From: Palsa-506 sp963836355
Lineage (GTDB): Bacteria > Actinomycetota > Actinomycetes > Streptosporangiales > Streptosporangiaceae
DNA: 64,000 bases
Assembly (NCBI GenBank): GCA_963836355.1
Contig: CAWIJO010000004.1
Coordinates: 62,001-126,000 of the forward strand
Direction of reading: 5' to 3'
Shown here: positions 26,424 to 34,272 of the stretch, in pieces
How positions within the stretch are numbered: position 1 is the stretch's first letter
Layout of the letters: every line of letters begins with the position of its first letter
Program-made: the position numbers and the translations under genes
The notes under the pieces: model-generated
The model's input: the letters and a program-made list of their open reading frames with translations, nothing else
The model's database searches: none
Told to the model about the DNA's origin: nothing

Positions 26424-26831
26424 TCAGCCCGCCGGACCGTCCGGACCGCTGCCGCTCGGCCGGTGGCGCAGATGCATCAGCCGGTCCTCAAGATCGGCCC
26501 AGGTCTTGCTCCACTCCGCCAGTGGCTCGAGCATCCCCTCCAGCAGCGCGAGCTGCTCGTCGAACGCCGTCAGCTGCGTTTTCAGCGTCTGGATGCTCTG
26601 TCGCTGCGCGGCGACGCTAGCCGCGACCGACCGCAGCTGCGCAGCTGAGAAATTGCCCGGCGTCGGCCAGGTCCGCAGGCCAGGCAGCGAGGGCAGCGAC
26701 CCGCCAGACGGCAGTTGCGCACTGAGTCCGGTCAGGTCCTCCAGCCGCTCGGCGGCGCCGCGGAGCTGCGCAACGAACTCCTGCATGAAGCCGGGGATTA
26801 CGCTCGACGCGGGTTTCTGCTCGTCTGCCAT
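26424..26831 (-). CDS. Hypothetical coiled-coil protein
   Basis: A 135-aa protein without a recognised domain. After MADEQKPASSVIPGFMQEF it has helices LRGAAERLEDLTGL and a long heptad-rich segment AAQLRSVAASVAAQRQSIQTLKTQLTAFDEQLALLEGMLEPL, ending in a Pro/Gly-rich tail. The amphipathic helices are reminiscent of phasin- or PHA-granule-like proteins, but this is only a resemblance. GGAG precedes the ATG. It is convergent with the Usp-like gene and divergent from gluconokinase across a 249-bp gap that shows no further gene. Confidence 0.6.
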   Translation of the reverse strand: MADEQKPASSVIPGFMQEFVAQLRGAAERLEDLTGLSAQLPSGGSLPSLPGLRTWPTPGNFSAAQLRSVAASVAAQRQSIQTLKTQLTAFDEQLALLEGMLEPLAEWSKTWADLEDRLMHLRHRPSGSGPDGPAG

Positions 26832-27080
26832 CGGCTGGGCTCCAACCTGGTCCCTTTGCCCCAGTGCTGGCGGCCGGGGTGCGGATGCCGAAACTGGTCG
26901 GCTGCTTCTATTATGCCAGCGGTCCCGGCAACTATCCCCGGCCGCCGTCCGCCAGTCAGCCGGCCGGAACGGCCGTCACGCGGAAGACCAGAATTGCCTG
27001 GGGCGATCTGCCCGGATTCCGCTAGCGGAGCAGGCCGGCGACCGGGATGTGCGGACAAGCTCCCGATATGCTTGCGGCCG

Positions 27081-27641
27081 ATGATCGTGCTAGTGGCCGG
27101 AGTGTCCGGCAGCGGCAAGACGACGGTCGGCAGCTTGCTCGCCGCGCGGCTCGGCTGGCCGTTCGCGGACGGCGATTCCTTCCATCCGGCGGCGAACATC
27201 GCCAAGATGCGGGCCGGCCAGCCGCTCACCGACGCGGACCGCTGGCCGTGGCTGGCCGCGATCGGCGGCTGGATGGACGAGCGGATCGCGGCCGGGCAGT
27301 CCGCCGTGCTCGCCTGCTCGGCGCTGAAGCACTCCTACCGCGCCGCGCTGCTCGACGGCCGCCCGGCGGCGCGGATGGTATTCCTGGCGCTGAGCCGCGA
27401 CCAGGCCGCGCAGCGCCTGCGGGCGAGGCACGGCCATTTCTTCCCGGCACAGCTGCTCGACAGCCAGTTCGCGGACTTGGAAATGCGGCAAGATTTGAAA
27501 CGGATGGTCGTGGTGCCTGCCGTCGGCGAGCCGGACTCCGTCGCGGCGGACTGTATGGCCAGGCTCGGCCTGGCCGCGGATCACCGCCCGCCGCCCGGCC
27601 CGGCCGGGCGCGGCCGTCCGGCATCGCCGCCGTCCGGCTAG
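27081..27641 (+). CDS. gntK: Gluconokinase
   Basis: A 186-aa P-loop kinase of the GntK type: MIVLVAGVSGSGKTTVGSLLAARL, GDSFHPAANIAKMRAGQPLTDADRWPWL, then CSALKHSYRAALL and LRARHGHFFPAQLLDSQFADLE. It phosphorylates D-gluconate to 6-phosphogluconate, feeding the pentose phosphate pathway. The ribosome site is weak. Longer open reading upstream shows no homology. The C-terminal 20 residues are Pro/Gly-rich. It complements the G6PDH paralogue further along the window. Confidence 0.9.
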   Translation: MIVLVAGVSGSGKTTVGSLLAARLGWPFADGDSFHPAANIAKMRAGQPLTDADRWPWLAAIGGWMDERIAAGQSAVLACSALKHSYRAALLDGRPAARMVFLALSRDQAAQRLRARHGHFFPAQLLDSQFADLEMRQDLKRMVVVPAVGEPDSVAADCMARLGLAADHRPPPGPAGRGRPASPPSG

Positions 27642-27989
27642 GACGACAGTTGCATGATCCCCGACACGAGCAGGTACGTTCCGATCGCCGCCGCTGCGAC
27701 CACGATGATGGTGCGCAGGTGCGCCGACAGCCATCGATTGCCGCAGCAGGGCGCCAATTGCGATATCGACCGGGCCCTCCGGCCCGCGGCGGCTTCCGCC
27801 GTAAGCGCCAGTTCCGCGCAGCGCGAGTACCACGGTCAGCCCGGTGCCGAGAGTCACCGTCGCGGCGCCGGCCAGCAAGACCAGCGCCCGGTGCAGCGGC
27901 CGCGGTTTGTCCAGCAGCAGCGCGACGACGATCAGCGCCGGCGGGTAGATGGCCGCGGCGAGGGCTGGCGGGATCGATGTCGTGATCAT
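27638..27989 (-). pseudogene. GAP-family (LysE-like) membrane protein remnant with internal deletion
   Basis: The first 75 residues from the ATG at 27989 (MITTSIPPALAAAIYPPAL, then HRALVLLAGAATVTLGTGLTVVLAL) are a normal GAP-family N-terminus. A C-terminal transmembrane end (LSAHLRTIIVVAAAAIGTYL, then LVSGIMQLSS and a stop at 27638) is found right after it in another frame. The central 100 or so residues of the roughly 220-aa family are missing. The junction is near 27735. An intact family member is encoded at 57251-57895. Confidence 0.75.
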
Positions 27990-28081
27990 GTCTCACCGAG
28001 GGTCAGTATGCCCGGCTTCATACCCGCGCTCCACCTCACCATCATCCCGGCAGCCGGCCAGCTGGGCGCACGCTCGCCGTT

Positions 28082-28098
28082 TCACCCGCGGCGGGTGA
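28082..28098. promoter_or_regulatory. 17-bp inverted repeat, site 1 (TCACCC-N5-GGGTGA)
   Basis: TCACCC GCGGC GGGTGA, perfect arms, 107 bp upstream of the TTG start of the SHOCT gene. First of the recurrent palindromes of the 28-63 kb island. The gap 27990-28205 contains no gene. Confidence 0.7.
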
Positions 28099-28205
28099 TG
28101 CCCATGGTTTGCTGCCAGCGAAAGCTTGGCCTGGTCCGGTCAACAGCCGGAAACCATGGCCCTGAGCCACGGCGTTAACGGACTTCCTCCGCGAAGGAGA
28201 CGGAA

Positions 28206-28616
28206 TTGGCACTCGCCGCAACTACGTCGTCCTATCCGCTCTTGAACCTCTTCTGGACGATGTTCGAGTTCTTCCTGTGGGTGGCCTGGATCTGGATCCT
28301 GATCATGGTGTTCATCGACATCTTCCGCAGTCACGACCTGTCCGGCTGGGCCAAGGCCCTATGGCTGATCTTCGTCCTGGTCATCCCGCTGATCGGCGTC
28401 CTGGTCTACCTGATCGCCCGCGGCGGGGAGATGCAGGACCGGGCAGCCCGGCAGGCTCAGCGGCAGGACGCCGAAGCCCGCCGGTACATCCAGCAGGCTG
28501 CGGCGGAGTCACCTGCCAGTAGCGCCGACCAGCTGGCCAAGCTGGCAGACCTCCGCGATCGGGGAGTCATCACGGCCGCGGAGTTCGATCGCGAGAAGGC
28601 GAAGATCCTCGCCTGA
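28206..28616 (+). CDS. PLDc_N and SHOCT domain membrane protein
   Basis: A 136-aa protein starting at TTG (AAGGAG 7 nt upstream). Two helices, FWTMFEFFLWVAWIWILIMVF and WAKALWLIFVLVIPLIGVLVYLI, with the IDIFRSHDLSGWAK loop form the phospholipase-D N-terminal-type membrane hairpin. After a basic helical linker the last 30 residues (ADQLAKLADLRDRGVITAAE, then FDREKAKIL) are a SHOCT motif. Such proteins are frequent in actinobacterial stress clusters and of unknown function. It is followed after 37 bp by the aquaporin gene, probably co-transcribed from the promoter region with site 1. Confidence 0.85.
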   Translation: MALAATTSSYPLLNLFWTMFEFFLWVAWIWILIMVFIDIFRSHDLSGWAKALWLIFVLVIPLIGVLVYLIARGGEMQDRAARQAQRQDAEARRYIQQAAAESPASSADQLAKLADLRDRGVITAAEFDREKAKILA

Positions 28617-28653
28617 TCGCCGGGCGAAATGGCTGACGCAGCAGGGAGATGAG

Positions 28654-29454
28654 ATGGCGGGCGCCGTGGACGGCCCGGAGGAGCTGCACGCTGCTGCGGT
28701 GGGGACTCGTTACCTCCTGAAGTTCGAGGAGGACACGCTGCGGGAACGGCCGCTGTGGATCCGGCTGATCACCGAGTTCCTCGGTACCTTCCTGCTGGTG
28801 ACCGTGGCCGCCGGATCCGGCGTGATCAATCACTACGTCGGCGGCGGCCCGATCACCCGGGCTGCCGCGGTGATCGCGCCCGGCGCCCTGGTGATGGCGT
28901 TGATCTACGCCTGGGGCCCGCTGTCCGGATTGCACATCAACCCGGCGGTCACCTTCGCCTTCACCGGCCGCGGGGTCTTCCCGCGGGCCTGGGTGCTCCC
29001 GTACTGGGTAGCGCAATTCGCCGGCGCCATCGGCGCTGCGCTGTTCCTGCAGGTCGTCTACGGCGATGTCAGCGCGGGCGGGAACTACCCGATCGCGACG
29101 CCCGGCGGGGAGTGGCGGGCGTTCGTGATGGAGATCGTGCTCACCACGATCCTGGTGAGCGTGATCCTGCACACCGCGACCGGGTCCCGCAGCATTGGCC
29201 ACAACGCCGCGATCGCGGTCGGCTCCACGGTGGCGCTGCTCGGGCTGTTCGCCAGTCCGATCAGCGGCGCGTCGATGAATCCGGCCCGCACGCTCGGGCC
29301 CGGCATCGTGGGTGCCAACCTCACCGGCTGGTGGGTGTACGTCTTCGGCGACCTGATCGGCGCCGCCATCGCCGTCGCGATCATCGTCCTGGTCCGTGGC
29401 CTGCCCGGCAAGCCCGATCGGGAAGCAGCCGAAGGCGACGCTCTGCCACTGTGA
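28654..29454 (+). CDS. MIP/aquaporin family channel
   Basis: A 266-aa six-helix channel with both pore half-helices: HINPAVTFAF and SMNPARTLGPG, i.e. two intact NPA motifs. The N-terminal 40 residues are an uncommon hydrophilic extension before ITEFLGTFLLV. A small residue pattern around the pore could admit water or glycerol; selectivity cannot be set by eye. GGGAG precedes the ATG. It is likely co-transcribed with the SHOCT gene. Water permeation would fit osmotic adjustment together with the nearby ion channels. Confidence 0.9.
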   Translation: MAGAVDGPEELHAAAVGTRYLLKFEEDTLRERPLWIRLITEFLGTFLLVTVAAGSGVINHYVGGGPITRAAAVIAPGALVMALIYAWGPLSGLHINPAVTFAFTGRGVFPRAWVLPYWVAQFAGAIGAALFLQVVYGDVSAGGNYPIATPGGEWRAFVMEIVLTTILVSVILHTATGSRSIGHNAAIAVGSTVALLGLFASPISGASMNPARTLGPGIVGANLTGWWVYVFGDLIGAAIAVAIIVLVRGLPGKPDREAAEGDALPL

Positions 29455-29479
29455 ACGGCCACGAAACGTCGGCTGCGCA

Positions 29480-31243
29480 TCAAGGCGATCTCGGGGCCGG
29501 ACCCAGTGACACGATTATGTCCCCGGCCGCTGCCAGCGGCAGGCCGGCCTCGGTGACGGCGGCCAGGCGGCCGTCCGCGCGCACGAGGAACAGGATGTCG
29601 TGCCCGGCAGGCAGCTCGCCATCGGGTCGCTGCGCCACGATCTGAGCCCCATCGTGATGGCGGCGGGCAATCGCCGGTCCGGTCATCCCGGCGCCGAACA
29701 GAGTTTCCGCGCCGGTGTAGGGAGCAACTACACCCTCGCTGCGCAGCGGCGGAGCGAGGCGGTGCACGCGACCTTCGACATTGCCCTGCAGCATGGCCGA
29801 GGCGAGCGCGTTGAAATCGTCCTCAGCGGTCAGCAGGAGCACCGCCGTAATTCCCTCGAGCCGTGCGCCGCGGCCGGTCGCCGCCGCGAGCAGTTCGCCC
29901 GGCGCCAGCTCCAGTCCGGCCCGCCTGATCCGCTCGCGCTGCTGCTCCAGCCCGGCCCACATCAGCACTTCGAGCCCAGCGGACCGCAGCGCGCGCCCGA
30001 GATCAACCACCCACGGCTCGCCGCCGACCAGCAGCGGCCGGGTGCGCGCCGGGCGCGCCACGCCCAGCCGCCCGGCAACGGGGACGGCGGTAAGGCCGTA
30101 CAAAGTCACCGTCGCCACGATTACCGCGAACGTGGCCGGCAGGATTTTCGGCGCACCGCCGATGCCCTTGGCAACCAGGCCCGCCGCGAACGTCGAGGCG
30201 GTGGCGGCGGCGACGATCCCGCGCGGGGCCATCCAGCCGATGAACGCACGCTCGCCCTTCCTCAGGTCCGTCCTGAGCGTGGCAGCGAACGCCGCGATGG
30301 GCCTGGCGGCGATGACAAGGACGGCCACCAGGCCGAGCGTGGGCAGTAGCAGATGCCGGAGCGACTGCGGGGTGACGGTTGCCGAGATCGAAACGAACAG
30401 AACGCCGATAATAAGCTGCACGAGAGTCTCGAAGAATGGGCGGCGCGCCGGGAGGTCAATGCCCCGCTGATTGGCCACTGCCACGCCCATGAAAATCGCC
30501 GCGATCAGCCCGGTGTCCGCGCGGGCAACGTCGCACCCGGCTGCCACCGCGATCACCGTGGCGAGCTGCGCGGTGGTGCCGAGCACCTCGCCGAGCCGGA
30601 GCCTGCGGAGCAGCAGCCAGAGCGCCGCGGCGCCTATCACGCCGCCGGCCAGGCCGACGCCGATGCTGACCGCAAATTGCCCAAGCTGGCTGCCTGGGCC
30701 CTTGCGGGTGCTCGCGATGACGGCATGGAATACCAGCGCGCCGAGAATTCCGCCGACCGGGTCAATCAGCGATCCTTCCCAGATGAGGACCTGCTGCAGC
30801 CGTTCCGTGGGCCGGACGAAGCTGAGCAGGGGGCCGACGACCGTCGGTCCCGAGACGACAAGGATGATTCCGAGCATCACCGCCGCATCGCGCGACATGC
30901 CGAGCAGTGGCGCGGCCACGGCTGCGGCAAGCGCCCAGGTGACCAGCACGCCGAGGACGATAAGCCGGATCACCGCCTTGCGGGTGTGGCCCTTGAGCTT
31001 CCGCAGATCCAGGCCCATGCCCGCGTCGTAGAGGATGACCGCCACTGACAGTGACACCAGCGGCTCGAACGCCGGGCCGAGCAGCCGCTCCGGGTTGACG
31101 TCAGTAGTCAGCGCGCCCGCGACGAAACCGGTCGGCAAGAGCACAATGATCGCGGGAATTCGCAGCCTGCTGGCCAGCACCTGGCCGCCGGCGGCGAGCA
31201 CGAGAATGAGGCCGACGCCGATCAGGATCTGATTTGTCGTCAC
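29480..31243 (-). CDS. Na+/H+ antiporter (CPA family) with C-terminal regulatory domain
   Basis: A 587-aa transporter. Residues 1-395 contain about 12 membrane segments with family features: LRIPAIIVLLPTGFVAGALT, AVILYDAGMGLDLRKLKGHT, VSGPTVVGPLLSFVRPTERL, WEGSLIDPVGGILG, and MAPRGIVAAATAS. The remaining 190 residues are soluble and end DIIVSLGPA as in TrkA-C/RCK domains, suggesting nucleotide or ligand gating. The start is GTG 31243. It is divergent from the glucosidase operon, and site 2 lies 149 bp upstream. It would adjust pH and sodium. Confidence 0.9.
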   Translation of the reverse strand: MTTNQILIGVGLILVLAAGGQVLASRLRIPAIIVLLPTGFVAGALTTDVNPERLLGPAFEPLVSLSVAVILYDAGMGLDLRKLKGHTRKAVIRLIVLGVLVTWALAAAVAAPLLGMSRDAAVMLGIILVVSGPTVVGPLLSFVRPTERLQQVLIWEGSLIDPVGGILGALVFHAVIASTRKGPGSQLGQFAVSIGVGLAGGVIGAAALWLLLRRLRLGEVLGTTAQLATVIAVAAGCDVARADTGLIAAIFMGVAVANQRGIDLPARRPFFETLVQLIIGVLFVSISATVTPQSLRHLLLPTLGLVAVLVIAARPIAAFAATLRTDLRKGERAFIGWMAPRGIVAAATASTFAAGLVAKGIGGAPKILPATFAVIVATVTLYGLTAVPVAGRLGVARPARTRPLLVGGEPWVVDLGRALRSAGLEVLMWAGLEQQRERIRRAGLELAPGELLAAATGRGARLEGITAVLLLTAEDDFNALASAMLQGNVEGRVHRLAPPLRSEGVVAPYTGAETLFGAGMTGPAIARRHHDGAQIVAQRPDGELPAGHDILFLVRADGRLAAVTEAGLPLAAAGDIIVSLGPAPRSP

Positions 31244-31391
31244 GCCAGCCCCCGATAACGCAAAATCTGCTATCCGTTTGTCAACCGTTCAGGTGCGGTG
31301 ACCGATGCTCGGGCTTGGGCTGGGTTGGGCAGTACTCGATCCAGCACCCGTTTGTACTCTCAAAGAATGGTCGGGACCAAGATCGGCATCA

Positions 31392-31437
31392 TCACCCTGC
31401 TCAGGTGATGAGGTGACGCTGTCCGGCCGTATATAAC
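31392..31437 (+). promoter_or_regulatory. 17-bp inverted repeat site 2 with a possible -10 element
   Basis: TCACCC TGCTC AGGTGA occupies 31392-31408, one mismatch from perfect symmetry. TATAAC at 31432-31437 is a good -10 candidate 24 bp downstream, which places the palindrome over or next to the -35 position as for a class II activator site. It is 134 bp upstream of the glucosidase start and also lies upstream of the divergent antiporter. Confidence 0.6.
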
Positions 31438-31460
31438 GATGTCAGGGCTGATCGCGAATA

Positions 31461-31479
31461 TTGATCACGCCACGATCAA
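31461..31479. promoter_or_regulatory. Perfect inverted repeat TTGATC-N7-GATCAA
   Basis: TTGATC (31461-31466) and GATCAA (31474-31479) lie 24 bp after the candidate -10 and 64 bp before the glucosidase GTG. It could be a repressor operator in the leader or an RNA stem. The 299-bp gap 31244-31542 shows no gene. Confidence 0.4.
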
Positions 31480-31542
31480 TCGGATCGCGGGGTCAGCCGG
31501 CACACGAAATATTGCGGCACGTCGGACGCGAAGGGGCCAGCG

Positions 31543-34272
31543 GTGGGTGCTGAGCGGGATCGGGTGGCTGGGTTCGGTCGGCTGGAGGACGGGCTGCGGC
31601 AGGCTGGGGAGTGGTACCGGTGGGGCCCGTATGTCAGCGAGCGGCAGTGGGGGACCGTGCGCGAGGACTACAGCGCCGACGGCGAGGCGTGGGATTACCT
31701 GCCCCACGATCACGCGCGGTCGCGCGCCTACCGCTGGGGGGAGGACGGCCTGGCCGGGTTCTGCGATGTGGAGCAGCGGCTGTGCCTGGGCCTGGCGCTG
31801 TGGAACGGCAACGACCCGATCCTCAAGGAGCGGCCGTTCGGGCTGACCGGGGCTCAGGGCAACCACGGTGAGGACGTCAAGGACTACTGGTGGTACCTGG
31901 ACGCGATCCCGAGCCACGCGTGGAACCGCTGGCGCTATCACTATCCGCAGGCCGCGTTCCCCTATCAGGACCTCATCGACCAGAACGGGTCACGCAGCCG
32001 CGAGGAGCCGGAGTACGAGCTGCTGGATACCGGCGTGTTCGACGGCGAGGCGTACTGGATCACCGAGGTGCACTACGCCAAGGCCAGCGCGGATGATCTG
32101 CTGATGGCCATCCAGGTGACCAACGCCGGCCCGGAGCCGGCCACGCTGCACGTGCTGCCGACGGTCTGGTTCCGCAACACCTGGTCCTGGGACACCGATG
32201 CGCGCAAGCCGGCCATGGCCGCGGTGGGCGATTCGGCGGTGGGCATCGACCATCCGTTCCTCGGCCCGCTGGAGCTGATCGCCGGGCCTGGCCCGGACGG
32301 ATCACTGCCGACGGCGGTGTTCTGCGAGAACGAGACCAACGAGCAGCGGCTGTTCGGCGCCGCGCCGGCCACGCCGTATCCCAAGGACGGCATCAACGAC
32401 CACGTGGTGAGCGGGGCGGCTACCGTCAATCCCGAGCGGACGGGCACTAAGGCCGCGTTCTGGTACCAGGTGACGGTGCCCCCGGGGAAGACGGCCGAGC
32501 TGCGGCTGCGGCTGCGGCCGCCGCCGGCCGGGCCGGCCAAGGATAAGGGCAAGGGAAAGGCGAGTTCCCCGCTTGGCGCCCAGTTCAGCCGGGTGATTGC
32601 CAAGCGGCGGGCCGAGGCCGACGAATTCTACGCCGAGCTCACGCCGGCCGCGGCGTCCGCCGACGAGGCGCAGGTGATGCGGCAGGCGTTCGCCGGGATG
32701 CTGTGGAGCAAGCAGCTGTTCTACTACGACGTGGCCCGCTGGCTGGACGGGGACCCGGCCCAGCCGACGCCACCGGCGCAGCGGCTGACCGGCCGGAACT
32801 CGCGATGGCGCAACTTTGACGCATTCGACATCATGTCGATGCCGGACAAGTGGGAGTACCCGTGGTACGCGGCCTGGGATCTGGCATTCCACTGCGTCGC
32901 GCTTGCGCACGTGGACCCCGCGTTCGCGAAGTACCAGCTGATCTTGCTGTGCCGGGAATGGTTCCAGCATCCCAACGGCGCGCTGCCGGCCTATGAGTGG
33001 GACTTCGGCGACGTGAACCCGCCGGTGCAGGCGTGGGCCGCGGTGGAGGTCTTCGCCATCGACGCCGCTAGAGATGTCGACTTCATCAGCCGGGTCTTCG
33101 ACAAGCTGCTGGTCAACTTCACCTGGTGGGTCAACAGGCAGGACGCCGAGGGCAACAACCTGTTCGAGGGCGGCTTCCTGGGCCTGGACAACATCGGCCC
33201 GATCGACCGCTCGCACCTGCCGGTTGGCGGCGTGCTGGAGCAATCGGACGCTACCGGCTGGATGGGCTTCTACGCGATAGCCATGGCCTCGATGGCCGTG
33301 ATCCTGAACCGATCCGGCCAGCGTCCGGGCATGGATCTCGTGCTCAAGTTCATGGAGCATTTCGCCGCCATCACCGATGCGCTCGAAGGCCTCGGACTGT
33401 GGGACGAGACCGATGGGCTGTACTACGACAGGCTGATGACGCCGAGCGGGAAAGCCATCTCGGTGCAGGTCCGGTCGATGGTCGGAATCATCCCCATCCT
33501 GGCGGCCGCGGTCATCGACGAGAATGATCTCCAGGCCTCGCTCACGGTCGGCAAGAAGTTCGCGGACTTCCTGCGCCACCGGGGCCTGGCGGACCGGGAA
33601 GAGCTCAAGGAGATCGGCCTGCTCCGCGGGGAGCACGGCCAGCAGCGGATGTTGCTCAGCCTGGCCGGCGTGGGCCGGCTCGAGAAACTGTTCGAGAAGC
33701 TATTCGACGAGGACGAGTTCCTTTCCCCATACGGCCTGCGGGCACTGTCGGCCTACCACCGCGAGCATCCCTACGAGCTCGACGTCGAAGGCTTCCGGGC
33801 GAGCATCGACTACGAGCCTGCCGAGTCCACCACGTCCATGTTCGGCGGAAACTCGAACTGGCGCGGCCCGATCTGGTTCCCGCTGAACTACCTGGTGATC
33901 AGCGCGCTGGAGCGGTACCACCGGTTCTTCGGCGACGAGTTCACCGTCGAGTACCCGACCGGGTCGGGCCACCAGCTGACCCTGGACAAGGTTGCCGCCG
34001 ATCTGGCGGACCGGCTCATCTCGATCTTCACCCGCGACGCCGATGGCCGGCGGCCCTGCTTCGGCGGGACCGAGCGACTGCAGCAGGACCCGGCCTGGCG
34101 AGACAACCTGACCTTCAGCGAGTACTTCCACGGCGACAACGGAGCAGCCATCGGCGCCGCGCACCAGACCGGCTGGACCGGGCTCATCGCCGATATGATC
34201 CGCCGCCGCCACGGAGAGGTCGCCGCAGTCGGAGACGTCATCCGGGCCATGACCAGGCAGGCTCGGCAATGA
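31543..34272 (+). CDS. GH63-like (MGH1-type) glucosidase
   Basis: A 909-aa enzyme of the (alpha/alpha)6-barrel glucosidase family related to GH63 mannosylglycerate/oligosaccharide glucosidases. Landmarks are WGPYVSERQWGTVREDYSAD, LKERPFGLTGAQGNHGEDVK, FAGMLWSKQLFYYDV, MPDKWEYPWYAAWDLAFHCV, LLCREWFQHPNGALPAYEW and NSNWRGPIWFPLNYLVI. The acids in WYAAWDLAF and in the C-terminal region are probably catalytic. GTG start after AAGGGG. It overlaps glgX by ATGA, so both are co-translated, implying joint breakdown of glucan or glucose-containing compatible solutes. Confidence 0.88.
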   Translation: MGAERDRVAGFGRLEDGLRQAGEWYRWGPYVSERQWGTVREDYSADGEAWDYLPHDHARSRAYRWGEDGLAGFCDVEQRLCLGLALWNGNDPILKERPFGLTGAQGNHGEDVKDYWWYLDAIPSHAWNRWRYHYPQAAFPYQDLIDQNGSRSREEPEYELLDTGVFDGEAYWITEVHYAKASADDLLMAIQVTNAGPEPATLHVLPTVWFRNTWSWDTDARKPAMAAVGDSAVGIDHPFLGPLELIAGPGPDGSLPTAVFCENETNEQRLFGAAPATPYPKDGINDHVVSGAATVNPERTGTKAAFWYQVTVPPGKTAELRLRLRPPPAGPAKDKGKGKASSPLGAQFSRVIAKRRAEADEFYAELTPAAASADEAQVMRQAFAGMLWSKQLFYYDVARWLDGDPAQPTPPAQRLTGRNSRWRNFDAFDIMSMPDKWEYPWYAAWDLAFHCVALAHVDPAFAKYQLILLCREWFQHPNGALPAYEWDFGDVNPPVQAWAAVEVFAIDAARDVDFISRVFDKLLVNFTWWVNRQDAEGNNLFEGGFLGLDNIGPIDRSHLPVGGVLEQSDATGWMGFYAIAMASMAVILNRSGQRPGMDLVLKFMEHFAAITDALEGLGLWDETDGLYYDRLMTPSGKAISVQVRSMVGIIPILAAAVIDENDLQASLTVGKKFADFLRHRGLADREELKEIGLLRGEHGQQRMLLSLAGVGRLEKLFEKLFDEDEFLSPYGLRALSAYHREHPYELDVEGFRASIDYEPAESTTSMFGGNSNWRGPIWFPLNYLVISALERYHRFFGDEFTVEYPTGSGHQLTLDKVAADLADRLISIFTRDADGRRPCFGGTERLQQDPAWRDNLTFSEYFHGDNGAAIGAAHQTGWTGLIADMIRRRHGEVAAVGDVIRAMTRQARQ

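Noticed and set aside
31366..31380. GGGACCAAGATCGG as a DosR-like box
   Set aside because: The right arm ATCGG does not match GTCCC.
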